NCBI GenBank assembly: GCA_002707835.1
Contig: PANZ01000011.1
Span: 1 to 37,677, forward strand
DNA from: Chloroflexota bacterium
GTDB taxonomy: Bacteria > Chloroflexota > Dehalococcoidia > UBA2979
Reading direction: 5' to 3'
DNA length: 37,677 nt
Numbering within the stretch: position 1 is the stretch's first letter; each line of letters opens with the position of its first letter. Both the position numbers and the translations under genes were made by a program. A model generated the notes under the pieces. It searched no databases and was not told the DNA's origin. It was given only the letters and a program-made list of their open reading frames with translations. Of the stretch, positions 1 through 8,581 are shown piece by piece.

Positions 1-90
1 TATCCTCAATTGCCTCAGATACCTCTTCTTCAGAGTCTGATGCATTATCCTCAATTGCCTCAGATACCTCTTCTTCAGAGTCTGATTCAC
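1..90. repeat. 45-bp tandem repeat inside the rpsF tail
   Basis: Two adjacent 45-bp copies (1-45 and 46-90) share their first 41 bases exactly and differ only at the last few. The array may continue left of the window. It is in frame and encodes a 15-residue acidic unit of S6. Near-identity at DNA level suggests a recent duplication by slippage. Confidence 0.9.
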
Positions 91-481
91 TATCCACAAT
101 TACTTCAACAGAATTCTCTTCCTGACTGTTTTCATCATCAAATTCTGCACTTTCATTATCTTGCGACTCTTGAGGATCTTTTACAACACCTTCATAAGGA
201 ATGATTCCTTTGATTAGTAAATGTCGCAACACATCTTCAGAAAGATTCAATTGAGATTCAAGTTCAAAGCCGACTTCAGGTTGAGCATTAAAAGTAGTTA
301 ATACATAAAATCCTTCTAAATTTTGCCCAATTGGATAAGCAAGTCGTCGCCTGCCCCAACGATCTACAGTAATTACTTCACCAAAATTATTAATAATACT
401 GGAAACATTATCGACAAAAGCATCAATATCTTGCTCAGAAAGACGTGGATGCAAAACATACATTAATTCATAATCGTTCAT
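1..481 (-). CDS. rpsF: 30S ribosomal protein S6, 3' end cut by window edge
   Basis: S6 binds S18 and 16S rRNA in the platform of the 30S subunit. The visible 160 residues begin MNDYELMYVLHP, the usual S6 opening, and the S6 fold runs to about residue 100. After that comes a strongly acidic Ser/Glu/Asp tail that leaves the window still open. Residues 133-147 and 148 onward are near-perfect copies of a 15-residue unit (SDSEEEVSEAIEDNA). ATG 481 is chosen because GAGGA lies 4 nt upstream and it gives the family N-terminus; an in-frame ATG at 505 would add 8 residues. S6 is normally about 95-130 residues, so the tail is unusual. The usual neighbours ssb and rpsR would lie outside the window to the left. 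Identification of the core is secure; the role of the tail is unknown. Confidence 0.93.
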   Translation of the reverse strand, partial: MNDYELMYVLHPRLSEQDIDAFVDNVSSIINNFGEVITVDRWGRRRLAYPIGQNLEGFYVLTTFNAQPEVGFELESQLNLSEDVLRHLLIKGIIPYEGVVKDPQESQDNESAEFDDENSQEENSVEVIVDSESDSEEEVSEAIEDNASDSEEEVSEAIED

Positions 482-546
482 AAGTTCCTCGCTGACCTCG
501 GTCATTGAAAATATCATTTCAATAAAATTGCAGATATTCTGATCAG

Positions 547-583
547 CAACAGCGTACTTTTAAAGTATTAAGTACTGCTGTTG
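547..583 (-). promoter_or_regulatory. Stem-loop in the glyA-rpsF gap
   Basis: CAACAGC (547-553) and GCTGTTG (577-583) are perfect complements, and GTACTT/AAGTAC pairs inside them with one bulged base. This gives a stem of about 13 bp with a 10-nt loop. No T-run follows on either strand, so it is not a standard intrinsic terminator. It lies about 65-100 nt upstream of the rpsF start and could be a processing site or part of an S6 leader. The rest of the 157-nt gap shows no gene. Confidence 0.45.
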
Positions 584-638
584 AGTAATTGATTTTAGCA
601 GCAGATTTGTGTTGAGCAACATTTTCAAATCAAACTTA

Positions 639-1886
639 TTATCTTCCAACTCCAGGTGCTGCAAACTCAGAACATAATTTTTCGACTTCAACACGTATTG
701 AACCCAATATTTGAGGATCATCATGATTCTCAAATACGCGCAAAATCAATTCACCAATCTGTTTCATCTCATTACTACCCATACCTCGGCTTGTTATAGC
801 CGGAGTACCCATTCGAACACCTGACCCGATAGTAGGAGGATTAGGATCAAAAGGAATAGTATTGTAATTCGTAACAATTCCAGCAACTTCCAAAGCTTCA
901 GCTGCAATTTTTCCTGTCAGACCCATCGGGGTAACATCCACTAAAACAAGATGCGTTTCCGTACCACCTGAAACTAATCGTAGGCCACCAATCTCAAGTG
1001 TATTAGCTAAAGTATTTGCGTTAGAAACAGTATCATGCGCATATGTTTTAAATTCTTGAGTACTAGCCTCGGACAACATGACTGCCTTACCCGCAATAAT
1101 ATTCATCATCGGCCCTCCTTGAGATCCAGGAAAAACACCTCTGTCTACTCTTCTGGCATAATCTTGATCACAAAGTATCATCCCACCTCGAGGGCCCCTG
1201 AGCGTCTTATGCGTTGATGAGGTTACTACATGAGCAAATCCGGAAGGGCTAGGGTGTGCTCCACCTGCAATGAGACCAGAAATATGGGCCATATCAGCCA
1301 TCAATATTGCATCAACTTCATCTGCAATTTCTCTGGCACGCGCAAAATTAATTTGTCGAGGATAAGCAGTAGCGCCAACAACTAGAAGCTTGGGCCGATG
1401 TGATTTTGCTATATCAAGCATGGCATCGTAATCAATTATTTCAGTTTCACGATCCACACCATAACTCACAAAATTGTATAATTTCCCGCTCGCATTTACT
1501 GGATGGCCATGTGTTAGATGACCACCAGCATCTAATTGCATACCCATAACTGTATCTCCAGGTTTTAGCAAGCCTAAATAGACAGCCATATTCGCCTGCG
1601 TACCAGAATGAGGTTGCACGTTAGCATGAGCAAAATTAAAAACTTCTTTTGCCCGATCACGAGCTAAATTTTCGGCTTCATCAACAATATCATTACCTTG
1701 GTAATATCGAGCTCCGGGGTAACCTTCAGAATATTTATTAGTTAATATACTTCCTACAGCGTCCATGACAGCCATGCTCGCATAATTCTCAGAAGGAATC
1801 ATTTCTAATACATTGTTTTGACGAACATTCTCACGTGAAATAATATCTGAAATCACTGGATCTACATTATGTAGTTTTTTATTCAT
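639..1886 (-). CDS. glyA: Serine hydroxymethyltransferase
   Basis: Converts serine and tetrahydrofolate to glycine and 5,10-methylene-THF, supplying one-carbon units for the purine genes seen later in the window. The PLP lysine is K227 in SSTHKTLRGPRGG; HSGTQAN (93-99), the ADMAHISGLIAGG stretch (197-209) and the C-terminal GSGVRMGTPAITSRGM are all typical. ATG 1886 is chosen because GGGAGG sits 10 nt upstream; the longer frame to 1934 would overlap the upstream gene and place starts on top of that site. The product is 415 residues, normal for the family. It follows the uncharacterised 376-residue gene with 19 nt between them, so they are probably co-transcribed. Confidence 0.97.
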   Translation of the reverse strand: MNKKLHNVDPVISDIISRENVRQNNVLEMIPSENYASMAVMDAVGSILTNKYSEGYPGARYYQGNDIVDEAENLARDRAKEVFNFAHANVQPHSGTQANMAVYLGLLKPGDTVMGMQLDAGGHLTHGHPVNASGKLYNFVSYGVDRETEIIDYDAMLDIAKSHRPKLLVVGATAYPRQINFARAREIADEVDAILMADMAHISGLIAGGAHPSPSGFAHVVTSSTHKTLRGPRGGMILCDQDYARRVDRGVFPGSQGGPMMNIIAGKAVMLSEASTQEFKTYAHDTVSNANTLANTLEIGGLRLVSGGTETHLVLVDVTPMGLTGKIAAEALEVAGIVTNYNTIPFDPNPPTIGSGVRMGTPAITSRGMGSNEMKQIGELILRVFENHDDPQILGSIRVEVEKLCSEFAAPGVGR

Positions 1887-1905
1887 GTTGCTCATTCCTC
1901 CCATT

Positions 1906-3036
1906 CTACTCTTCAATACTCCAAACCCAATCATTTAGTAACATCAGATCGCCAGAAACCAGAGAATGACCTCCGATTATTACAGGTACTGGTGAATTAC
2001 TTGCTGCCTTAACGAGATTTTTTAAACTTGAATGTTTTATTTCATGATATTTCAGTAAATCTGCATTAAATCTATCTTCTGTAGATGTTTCCCATTGTAG
2101 ATGTGCCAACACCGGTCTTATATCGATAAATGCCGCATCACATAACATAGGTATCCATTCCATAAAACACTGATCCGGGCCAACACTCTCTATTACTTGA
2201 CCCAATAATGATCTAGCCCTTGCTATACCAAAGTGACCTGCAGCGCTCATTCCTCTTTCTTCAGACAACACACGAACTCTACATGCCGTTTCCTTTTCAA
2301 GGTATTGCCATGTGCGCGAACTAACTCTCCCGCTCACAAAGATCTGCTTATTGGAATCTTTTAAGACTTGCGCTGCATCTGATAAAAAATAGGATTTGCC
2401 ATGCCATTTAGCAATTGATTCTCTTAAGAGTGGACCTCCTGCAGACGCGCAATCTAATACAAGCAAGTCCAATGGGGAATCAATATTAAATTGTGTGATA
2501 GTATTTCGAGGCAATTCTTCTATACGAACATCTAATTCTTCTTTTAGAGAACGTGGAACTTCATTGTCAGTTTTTGGTATTTGAGATAACTGGGAAAATG
2601 CACTACACGAATTAAGTGCAAATAAATCTGCAGAAAAATAATTATTCGTTATACAAGTTAAGTCTTTCGAATTAAGTTTTTCTTTTAAATCAATCAGATC
2701 ATTGACGCCAAACAATGGAGCAGATCCGGAGCCAATATACACAAATTGTTCACATGAAGATTGCAATAATATCTCTTGAAGACGTTTGCCAAATTGGAAT
2801 TGTTCATTAGGATCATCGAGTGATAGCTCAACACCTGCAGGAACTGATTGTTCAACTAATTTATCAGTTCCTAATGCAATATATTCAAAACAATTAGCTT
2901 CCAACGCCAGATTGAGAAGGTCACAAGCTGCAGCTTCAAGAGATCTACGCAAATCCCCCTCCACATTATCGAATGCAAAACCACCGAGCATTACAATTAG
3001 TGCTGTACTTTTTACCTTTTTTTCAAATTTGGCCAA
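1906..3036 (-). CDS. Uncharacterised protein, possible nucleotidyltransferase-like fold
   Basis: 376 residues that I do not recognise as a named protein. The first half alternates hydrophobic strands and helices: TALIVMLGGFAFD near the start, then CEQFVYIGSGSAPLFG near residue 100, then CITNNYFSADLFALN. This weakly recalls MobA/CofC-type nucleotidyltransferases, where a central strand ends in an acidic metal site, but here that site reads GSGSAPL, so the resemblance is only structural in feel. The C-terminal half has no motif I can name. The start is TTG (3036) with AAGGG 8 nt upstream; no ATG start fits well. It lies directly upstream of glyA and diverges from the MFS gene across a 72-nt gap. 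Function is unknown. Confidence 0.75.
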   Translation of the reverse strand: MAKFEKKVKSTALIVMLGGFAFDNVEGDLRRSLEAAACDLLNLALEANCFEYIALGTDKLVEQSVPAGVELSLDDPNEQFQFGKRLQEILLQSSCEQFVYIGSGSAPLFGVNDLIDLKEKLNSKDLTCITNNYFSADLFALNSCSAFSQLSQIPKTDNEVPRSLKEELDVRIEELPRNTITQFNIDSPLDLLVLDCASAGGPLLRESIAKWHGKSYFLSDAAQVLKDSNKQIFVSGRVSSRTWQYLEKETACRVRVLSEERGMSAAGHFGIARARSLLGQVIESVGPDQCFMEWIPMLCDAAFIDIRPVLAHLQWETSTEDRFNADLLKYHEIKHSSLKNLVKAASNSPVPVIIGGHSLVSGDLMLLNDWVWSIEE

Positions 3037-3108
3037 AACAGAAACCCTTATACCCTAAAACTTGATTAACATAGTACCTTCTACGAGCAAGCAAGATACG
3101 ATACTCAC

Positions 3109-4380
3109 ATGAATCAAACAATAAATCCAAAATATCCTAGAATCGCTAGTCGCTTTTCTGCTCTTACTTTCAATGATTTTCGACTGTTAATTATTATGCA
3201 AATTATATCTAGTATGCGAATGCCAATTATTTTCGTAACACAATCATGGTATGTAGCAATTACTGTACCGGAAAATCAGAGACTCTTAGCATTGGGAATC
3301 CTTTCTGCATTACGTGGTATCGCATTTTTAGGCTATGCATTGTTTGGAGGTACTTTTGCTGATCGATTCCCTAGAACTAGAGTTATATATGTTAGTCATT
3401 TCGCAGGACTCTTCAGCGTACTAATTATAGGAGGGTTGCTCCTAATACCTATTGTAAATAACGGAGAAGGCTTATGGCTTCCTGTAATGATGATCCTTTT
3501 TGCGACTTTCGGAATAATTAATGCGCAGGATATGCCTACTCGAACAGCAATGATCAGAGATACTGTACCTGAACCTCTATTACCACAAGCAATTACATTA
3601 CATCAGTTAGCAATGTCCATTGGGCTACTGATTGCAGCACCTTTGGCAGGTTTTTCAATTGATTATTTTGGTTTTGCAGCCACTTATCTAATTGCAGGTC
3701 TTACACATATCGCAGTTTTAATTGCTGTCAGAAAAATGTCTGTGCTTTCAGCGGCAGATCCAGAAGCATCTAGTGATTCAATAATAAAAAATCTTCAACA
3801 GGGACTTATATCCTTAAAAATTAATCCTGTTGTTCGTTGGACTATCCTCTCAAATTGGGTTGTAACGTCTTTAGGATTAAGTGTGATGGGTGGATTAATT
3901 GCTGCATGGATTAATGATGTCCTCATGCTAGAGGCGTCCGACTGGGGAATAATGATTATTTTTTGGGGTGTTGGAGGTGTTTTTGCCTCTACCTGGCTTA
4001 GTTGGAAGAATAATTTACAACATCTTGGCCTGTGGTACCTCGGTGCATGCACATTAATGGGCTTATCCATACTTGGTTTTTCTATTACGAGAATAGTATT
4101 ACTTGCATTCATTTTAAATGGGATCGTTGGTTTTTCTTACCAATTAATATTAACGCTCAGTGTGGATATCATTCAACGAGAAGTTCCTAACCGTCTGATG
4201 GGAAGAACAGTTGGGATATTAATGTTAGCAAGTGGAATAATGCAAATTGTTGGGATATTTGCTGGTTTGCTAGCACAAAATTTAGGAATAGAGACTATTT
4301 ACTTAGCGGCAGGATTTGCGACAATTTTATTCTCGATAGGATTGATTCTATTTCAACGACCTTTGAGAAGCGTTACATAA
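3109..4380 (+). CDS. Major facilitator superfamily transporter (MFS_3/EntS-like)
   Basis: 423 residues with about 12 hydrophobic segments and an N-terminal cytoplasmic lead of about 20 residues. The loop between helices 2 and 3 carries FADRFPRTRV, the MFS motif A. The overall pattern fits the drug or siderophore efflux branch rather than a sugar importer. Substrate cannot be read from sequence. It starts at ATG 3109 with no clear Shine-Dalgarno. It diverges from the minus-strand gene ending its 5' side at 3036, and the fused molybdopterin synthase gene follows 57 nt downstream on the same strand, so the two may share a transcript. A functional link to molybdopterin is not implied. Confidence 0.85.
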   Translation: MNQTINPKYPRIASRFSALTFNDFRLLIIMQIISSMRMPIIFVTQSWYVAITVPENQRLLALGILSALRGIAFLGYALFGGTFADRFPRTRVIYVSHFAGLFSVLIIGGLLLIPIVNNGEGLWLPVMMILFATFGIINAQDMPTRTAMIRDTVPEPLLPQAITLHQLAMSIGLLIAAPLAGFSIDYFGFAATYLIAGLTHIAVLIAVRKMSVLSAADPEASSDSIIKNLQQGLISLKINPVVRWTILSNWVVTSLGLSVMGGLIAAWINDVLMLEASDWGIMIIFWGVGGVFASTWLSWKNNLQHLGLWYLGACTLMGLSILGFSITRIVLLAFILNGIVGFSYQLILTLSVDIIQREVPNRLMGRTVGILMLASGIMQIVGIFAGLLAQNLGIETIYLAAGFATILFSIGLILFQRPLRSVT

Positions 4381-4437
4381 TCTTTTTACATGATCTTCTA
4401 AACATATATACTTAACATACTGAAATAGGGGAAAACA

Positions 4438-5130
4438 GTGAAAATAACTATCCAACTTTTCGCAGGGTTAAAAGACATCGTAGGCTCAGATATCACTGAA
4501 AATTTTGATCAAGAGTCAATATCAGTTGCCGAACTTCGCCAACATCTAGAGCAAAATTATGAAAAACTTCGTCCATATTTATCTGGTGTGGCAATAGCGA
4601 TCAATGAAGACTACGTCCTTGATGATAACATTGAACTTCATGATGGAGATTCGGTTGCATTAATTCCACCAATCGCTGGAGGAGCAAATCCTAGTTTTCT
4701 CATCACTAAGCAAATTTTACAGCCTCCCACAATAAAAAAACTGGTGGCAACTCCGTCAAGTGGTGCGATTGTAATATTTGAAGGTGTCGTTCGAAATTTA
4801 CATGAAGGTCGCAGGGTACTGCGTCTAGAGTATGAAGCTTACGATACAATGGCCCTAAAACAACTCGAATTAGTCGGGGATGAAATTCTATCCCAATTCG
4901 TTAATAGAGAAGTTCATAAAATAGCTATACACCATAGAATAGGTATGCTGGAGATTGGTGATATATCTCTTTTAGTTGCTATATCTGCAGCACATCGAGC
5001 TGATGCATTCGAAGCGGCAAATCTTGCAGTAGATCGAGTCAAAGAAACCGTCCCAATATGGAAAAAAGAATATGGGCTAAATGGAACAATGTGGCAAGAG
5101 GGTATCTTACCAAAACCTGTCACAAAATAA
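4438..5130 (+). CDS. Molybdopterin synthase, MoaD-MoaE fusion
   Basis: Makes molybdopterin from precursor Z by transferring two sulfurs. Residues 1-82 are the MoaD beta-grasp carrier, ending in PPIAGG (Gly81-Gly82). Residues from about 85 to 230 are MoaE, with GAIVIFEGVVR, the HRIG segment, HRADAF and the catalytic-lysine region KETVPIWKKE. In separate MoaD proteins GlyGly is the free C-terminus that carries the thiocarboxylate, so here the chain must be cut after Gly82 or use another mechanism. The actinobacterial fusion MoaX is reported to be cleaved at this junction. The start is GTG 4438 with AGGGG 6 nt upstream. It ends 5 nt from the convergent loader gene on the other strand. Confidence 0.93.
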   Translation: MKITIQLFAGLKDIVGSDITENFDQESISVAELRQHLEQNYEKLRPYLSGVAIAINEDYVLDDNIELHDGDSVALIPPIAGGANPSFLITKQILQPPTIKKLVATPSSGAIVIFEGVVRNLHEGRRVLRLEYEAYDTMALKQLELVGDEILSQFVNREVHKIAIHHRIGMLEIGDISLLVAISAAHRADAFEAANLAVDRVKETVPIWKKEYGLNGTMWQEGILPKPVTK

Positions 5131-5135
5131 CAATT

Positions 5136-6500
5136 TTAGATTATTTTGGTACCGCCTATCCTATAATCAGGAGCAGTAATCTCGTAAACAGTAGAAATCT
5201 GAATATCAGCCAGTCGTGAAGCAATCCGAGGTTGTATATCACCTAACTTACAGTTCGTTGTAATAATTGTTGGTGATTTTTTCAGATGGCGATAATTGAC
5301 TAATTGATACAGTTTCTCTTCAGCCCAACTACTAGAATTTTGAGCGCCCATATCATCAAGGACTAAAAGTGATACTTCCTTCATTTTCCGAAATTTAACT
5401 TCAAAATTATTTGAAGAAAAATTGTTAAAAGTAGCTCTGAAGTCATCCAATAAATCCGGAACATTAGCAAATGCTACATCTTCACCTTGCAAAATTCTGT
5501 AACCAGTAATCGCAGCGGCTAAATGTGTTTTCCCGCATCCATTTCCACCCAAAAAAACCAACCACCCCTCAGGTTTTTTTGACCAATGCATTGCAAGTTG
5601 CAACACACCTTCTAAATTTTTCCTATGCTCACCTTTAAGTCCACGAGCTTTTGGATCAAAATTATCAAATTGAAATTGTTTAATTTCATTAGATTCCATT
5701 GCACCAGTTGTTGTTAATAAAGAAGTACTTCCAATCCCTAAATTAACTACTTGAGATATTCCGGGATCTAATAATTTAGTCATAATTCTAGATTCTGTGT
5801 CGATAGTAACTTCTCGACAAGTAAAAATAGTTGCGTTTTTAGCATCAAATCGGTGAGTAACAATTTGCATTAATTTTTCTTCGGCCCAATTCGTAAAAGA
5901 ATAACTTCCAAGATCATCAAGGACTAACAAAGGTGCTTCTTTATATTTTTCAATAATATCGTTATATTGTGTTTCGTTTTCATCATCATAAGTTGATCGT
6001 AATTCATCGAGAAAATCAGCAACATTAGCAAAAAGTCCAGGTTCGCCATTTTCTATTAATCTAGTTACCACTGCTGCAGCAAGATGTGATTTCCCCACAC
6101 CATGTGCACCTGTAATAACTAACCATCCCACAGGGTATTCAGCAAAGTGTTCGATTAATTCTACTGCTTCACGATATCTCCCCTGATCGCTCGGTTGAAT
6201 TAATCTTCCTGTTATATCTATATCTTCAAAAGATCTATTTTTCAATGGCCCCAGTTGTGAATACCTTTCAAGTCTATTTTTGCGTGTTTGATCATTTTCA
6301 TAAAGTGAACAAACACACGGCTCTACTTTACCAAATTTTGGATCTGCCAAATCTTTAGTAACCCTAACAAACCGAGCATCAGAGCAAATTATGCATACTG
6401 CTCTGTCTTCCATTTCATCAAGTTTATTAGTAGAGCTATTGTCTCCTATAGAGATGGCTGTACGGATCGGTTGATTCATTATTTCGCCAATTTGTTTCAT
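5136..6500 (-). CDS. Tandem AAA+ DnaC/DnaI-like helicase loader
   Basis: 454 residues with two DnaC-type ATPase domains in one chain. The N-terminus has a zinc-ribbon-like pattern, C36-x2-C39 and C62-x-C64. Domain 1 has Walker A GAHGVGKS (131-138) and Walker B LLVLDDLG (191-198). Domain 2 has GGNGCGKT (318-325) and LLVLDDMG (378-385). Both share NWAEEKL/SWAEEKL after Walker B. The SRL motif expected to supply the arginine finger is present in domain 2 (428-430) but reads TKL in domain 1 (241-243). Ordinary DnaC/DnaI loaders have one such domain. It overlaps the DnaD-like gene by 65 nt and follows dnaB, so loading of DnaB is the likely role. ATG 6500 is preferred (AAGGA 7 nt upstream); 6503 is an adjacent alternative. 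Confidence 0.88.
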   Translation of the reverse strand: MKQIGEIMNQPIRTAISIGDNSSTNKLDEMEDRAVCIICSDARFVRVTKDLADPKFGKVEPCVCSLYENDQTRKNRLERYSQLGPLKNRSFEDIDITGRLIQPSDQGRYREAVELIEHFAEYPVGWLVITGAHGVGKSHLAAAVVTRLIENGEPGLFANVADFLDELRSTYDDENETQYNDIIEKYKEAPLLVLDDLGSYSFTNWAEEKLMQIVTHRFDAKNATIFTCREVTIDTESRIMTKLLDPGISQVVNLGIGSTSLLTTTGAMESNEIKQFQFDNFDPKARGLKGEHRKNLEGVLQLAMHWSKKPEGWLVFLGGNGCGKTHLAAAITGYRILQGEDVAFANVPDLLDDFRATFNNFSSNNFEVKFRKMKEVSLLVLDDMGAQNSSSWAEEKLYQLVNYRHLKKSPTIITTNCKLGDIQPRIASRLADIQISTVYEITAPDYRIGGTKII

Positions 6501-7131
6501 CATTTCGTCCTTCTTTATTCCAACGTTTTAGAATTGCATCTACATACCTCCAAGAACGTGCATTATTAGTAGATGCCAGATTTAATGCTTCTATAATCCA
6601 TTCCGTTGGATATATACCCTCAGCCTCTCTAATTGCTTCTGCAATTGCAGGAGTAACAGTCCCGATTTCCTGTTCATAGGCAATAATTGGAGTTGTTTTA
6701 TCCAACTTAATTGCTGTGGCAATTTGTGAATCTTCAGAAAAAGAAAGAGTTCCCATATGTATTTGTTGGTATTGCCTTCTTCCGCCTTCATTATTCAAAA
6801 AATACAAAAAATCATGTTGATTTAAGTGACATTCAAGCAAAGCACCTGCTTGTACTCCTCTATCAAGTGCTTCTTTTATTTGAAAACGATAGGTATCTTC
6901 TGATAATGCTGCCCTTAAGGATGTTTCATTAACTAACTCTTCAAAACTAACAGCACGTATACGTCCTGATTTGCGAAAAATCATATAAATTACATGCAAC
7001 ACAACTCGGATCTCTACACCTCTGTTTAGAGTCGGCATTAACTCATTAAAAAACTCTACTGGAATGGCTACAGCCTTTGATCCTGTACGAAAGCCTTCGA
7101 ATCTTATATTTTTCTCATTATTATCACTCAT
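6436..7131 (-). CDS. DnaD-domain replication initiation protein
   Basis: 231 residues. The C-terminal part, about 155-210, matches the DnaD/DnaB_2 domain: YEQEIGTVTPAIAEAI, then YPTEWIIEAL and NNARSWRYVDAILKRW. The N-terminal 100 residues look like the winged-helix part of DnaD-type proteins (FFNELMPTLNRGVEIRVVLHV). In Firmicutes such proteins help recruit helicase and loader to origin DNA. ATG 7131 overlaps the dnaB stop as TGATG, giving translational coupling; an in-frame TTG at 7134 is less likely. The 3' end runs 65 nt into the loader gene. Gene order dnaB, dnaD, dnaC-like supports a helicase-loading module. Confidence 0.88.
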   Translation of the reverse strand: MSDNNEKNIRFEGFRTGSKAVAIPVEFFNELMPTLNRGVEIRVVLHVIYMIFRKSGRIRAVSFEELVNETSLRAALSEDTYRFQIKEALDRGVQAGALLECHLNQHDFLYFLNNEGGRRQYQQIHMGTLSFSEDSQIATAIKLDKTTPIIAYEQEIGTVTPAIAEAIREAEGIYPTEWIIEALNLASTNNARSWRYVDAILKRWNKEGRNDETNWRNNESTDPYSHLYRRQ

Positions 7132-8573
7132 CAATTAACTGGCCCCAAGGGATCATTTTCTAAATGTGATGTATCGGATCTTAATAACAAATCTTGAAAA
7201 CTAGCTGTTTCAGGTACGAAACGAATCGTTACAGTCCCTGTGGGACCATTTCGATGTTTAGCAATAATGACTTGAGCTAACCCTGTAGGATGCTGTGATC
7301 CTGGAGCAGTAGGGTTTTTATCTTGCCACTGTTCAGCTTGTAAATAGACATCTTCTCTATAAATAAACATCACAATATCTGCATCTTGTTCTATAGCACC
7401 TGATTCTCGAAGATCAGAAAGCATAGGGATATGAGGTTGACGACTTTCAACAGCTCGTGACAATTGAGCTGCAGCCATGACCGGGACATTTAATTCACGC
7501 GCAAGTTCTTTAAGAGATCTTGAAATATGGCTAATTTCATTAGCACGAGTATCCGCGCGACCACTACTTTGGAGAAGTTGAAGATAGTCAACAATTACTA
7601 AATCTAAACCAAACTCAGCTTGCAAACGTCTACATTTTGCCCGAATTTCAGAAACCGAAAGCATCGCTGAATCATCAATGAATATAGGTGCACTAGATAA
7701 TTGTCCATGTGCATTCATTACTCGAGATTCTTCTTCCTCACCATGACGCCCAAGTCTAAGTCTAGACATTTTTACGCCTGATTCAGCTGACAACATTCGC
7801 ATTGCAAGTTGTTCACCATTCATTTCTAAGCTGAAAATCGCAACAGTACCTTGACTGCCTATAGCGGCGTTTCTTGCAAAATTTAGCATAAGTGAAGTTT
7901 TTCCTACTCCAGTTCGAGCAGCAAGAACAAGCAAATCACCTCTCTTGAAACCTCCTAAAAGTTCATACAGATCCATAAAACCAGATCTAATAACAGTATC
8001 GATTTCTTCTTCATCGGAAGGAACTTCTAGAAAGTCATCGAGTAATTCTCGAAGTCTTCTAAAGTCACCCGAAGCTTCGGCAGAACGAAGATTAAGTAAG
8101 AGAGCTTCAGATTCTCTAATTACATGAGAAACATCTGAACCCCCAGCATTTGCAAGCTGTGCAATTTGTCCAGCAGTTTGCATAAGCCTACGATATAAAG
8201 CATCACGAGCAATTATACGTGCATGAGATTCAACACCTATAGCCGTAAAATATTTACCAGCTATCTCTTGTAGGTAAGTTTCGCCACCCACTATTTCTAG
8301 TCTATCTAAACGGAGTAATTCATGTGCTACGGTTGGAATTGTAATGGTCTCATTACGATCAGCTAACTGGAGACATACTTCATAAATCCAACCATTGTGC
8401 TCCCGAAAAAAATCATTAGGTTGAATAATTGGCACAATTCTCGCATACGCATCATTGTCCAAAAGTAGTGCAGCAATAACCGCTTCCTCAGCACTTATAT
8501 CATGTGGAGGAAGACCAGATTTCTGAGTTTGAGAATTTCGAGGAATTTGAGCAGGAACATTATCTAAAACCAT
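7131..8573 (-). CDS. dnaB: Replicative DNA helicase DnaB
   Basis: 480 residues. Hexameric 5'-3' helicase at the replication fork. The N-terminal domain starts with the typical PPHDISAEEAVIAALL stretch (22-37). The RecA-like domain has Walker A ARTGVGKT (219-226), FSLEMNGEQL (247-256), Walker B LVIVDYLQLL (325-334), and DLRESGAIEQDAD near residue 387. No intein or insertion is visible. The start is ATG 8573 with GAGGG 8 nt upstream; that site can pair with CCCTC just before it. It follows rplI by 79 nt, the common bacterial rplI-dnaB order, and its stop overlaps the start of the DnaD-like gene. Confidence 0.97.
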   Translation of the reverse strand: MVLDNVPAQIPRNSQTQKSGLPPHDISAEEAVIAALLLDNDAYARIVPIIQPNDFFREHNGWIYEVCLQLADRNETITIPTVAHELLRLDRLEIVGGETYLQEIAGKYFTAIGVESHARIIARDALYRRLMQTAGQIAQLANAGGSDVSHVIRESEALLLNLRSAEASGDFRRLRELLDDFLEVPSDEEEIDTVIRSGFMDLYELLGGFKRGDLLVLAARTGVGKTSLMLNFARNAAIGSQGTVAIFSLEMNGEQLAMRMLSAESGVKMSRLRLGRHGEEEESRVMNAHGQLSSAPIFIDDSAMLSVSEIRAKCRRLQAEFGLDLVIVDYLQLLQSSGRADTRANEISHISRSLKELARELNVPVMAAAQLSRAVESRQPHIPMLSDLRESGAIEQDADIVMFIYREDVYLQAEQWQDKNPTAPGSQHPTGLAQVIIAKHRNGPTGTVTIRFVPETASFQDLLLRSDTSHLENDPLGPVN

Positions 8574-8581
8574 TTAACATT

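Noticed and set aside
10-204. Plus-strand reading frame over the start of the window
   Set aside because: It is the antisense shadow of the rpsF acidic tail; its repeats come from the 45-bp duplication.
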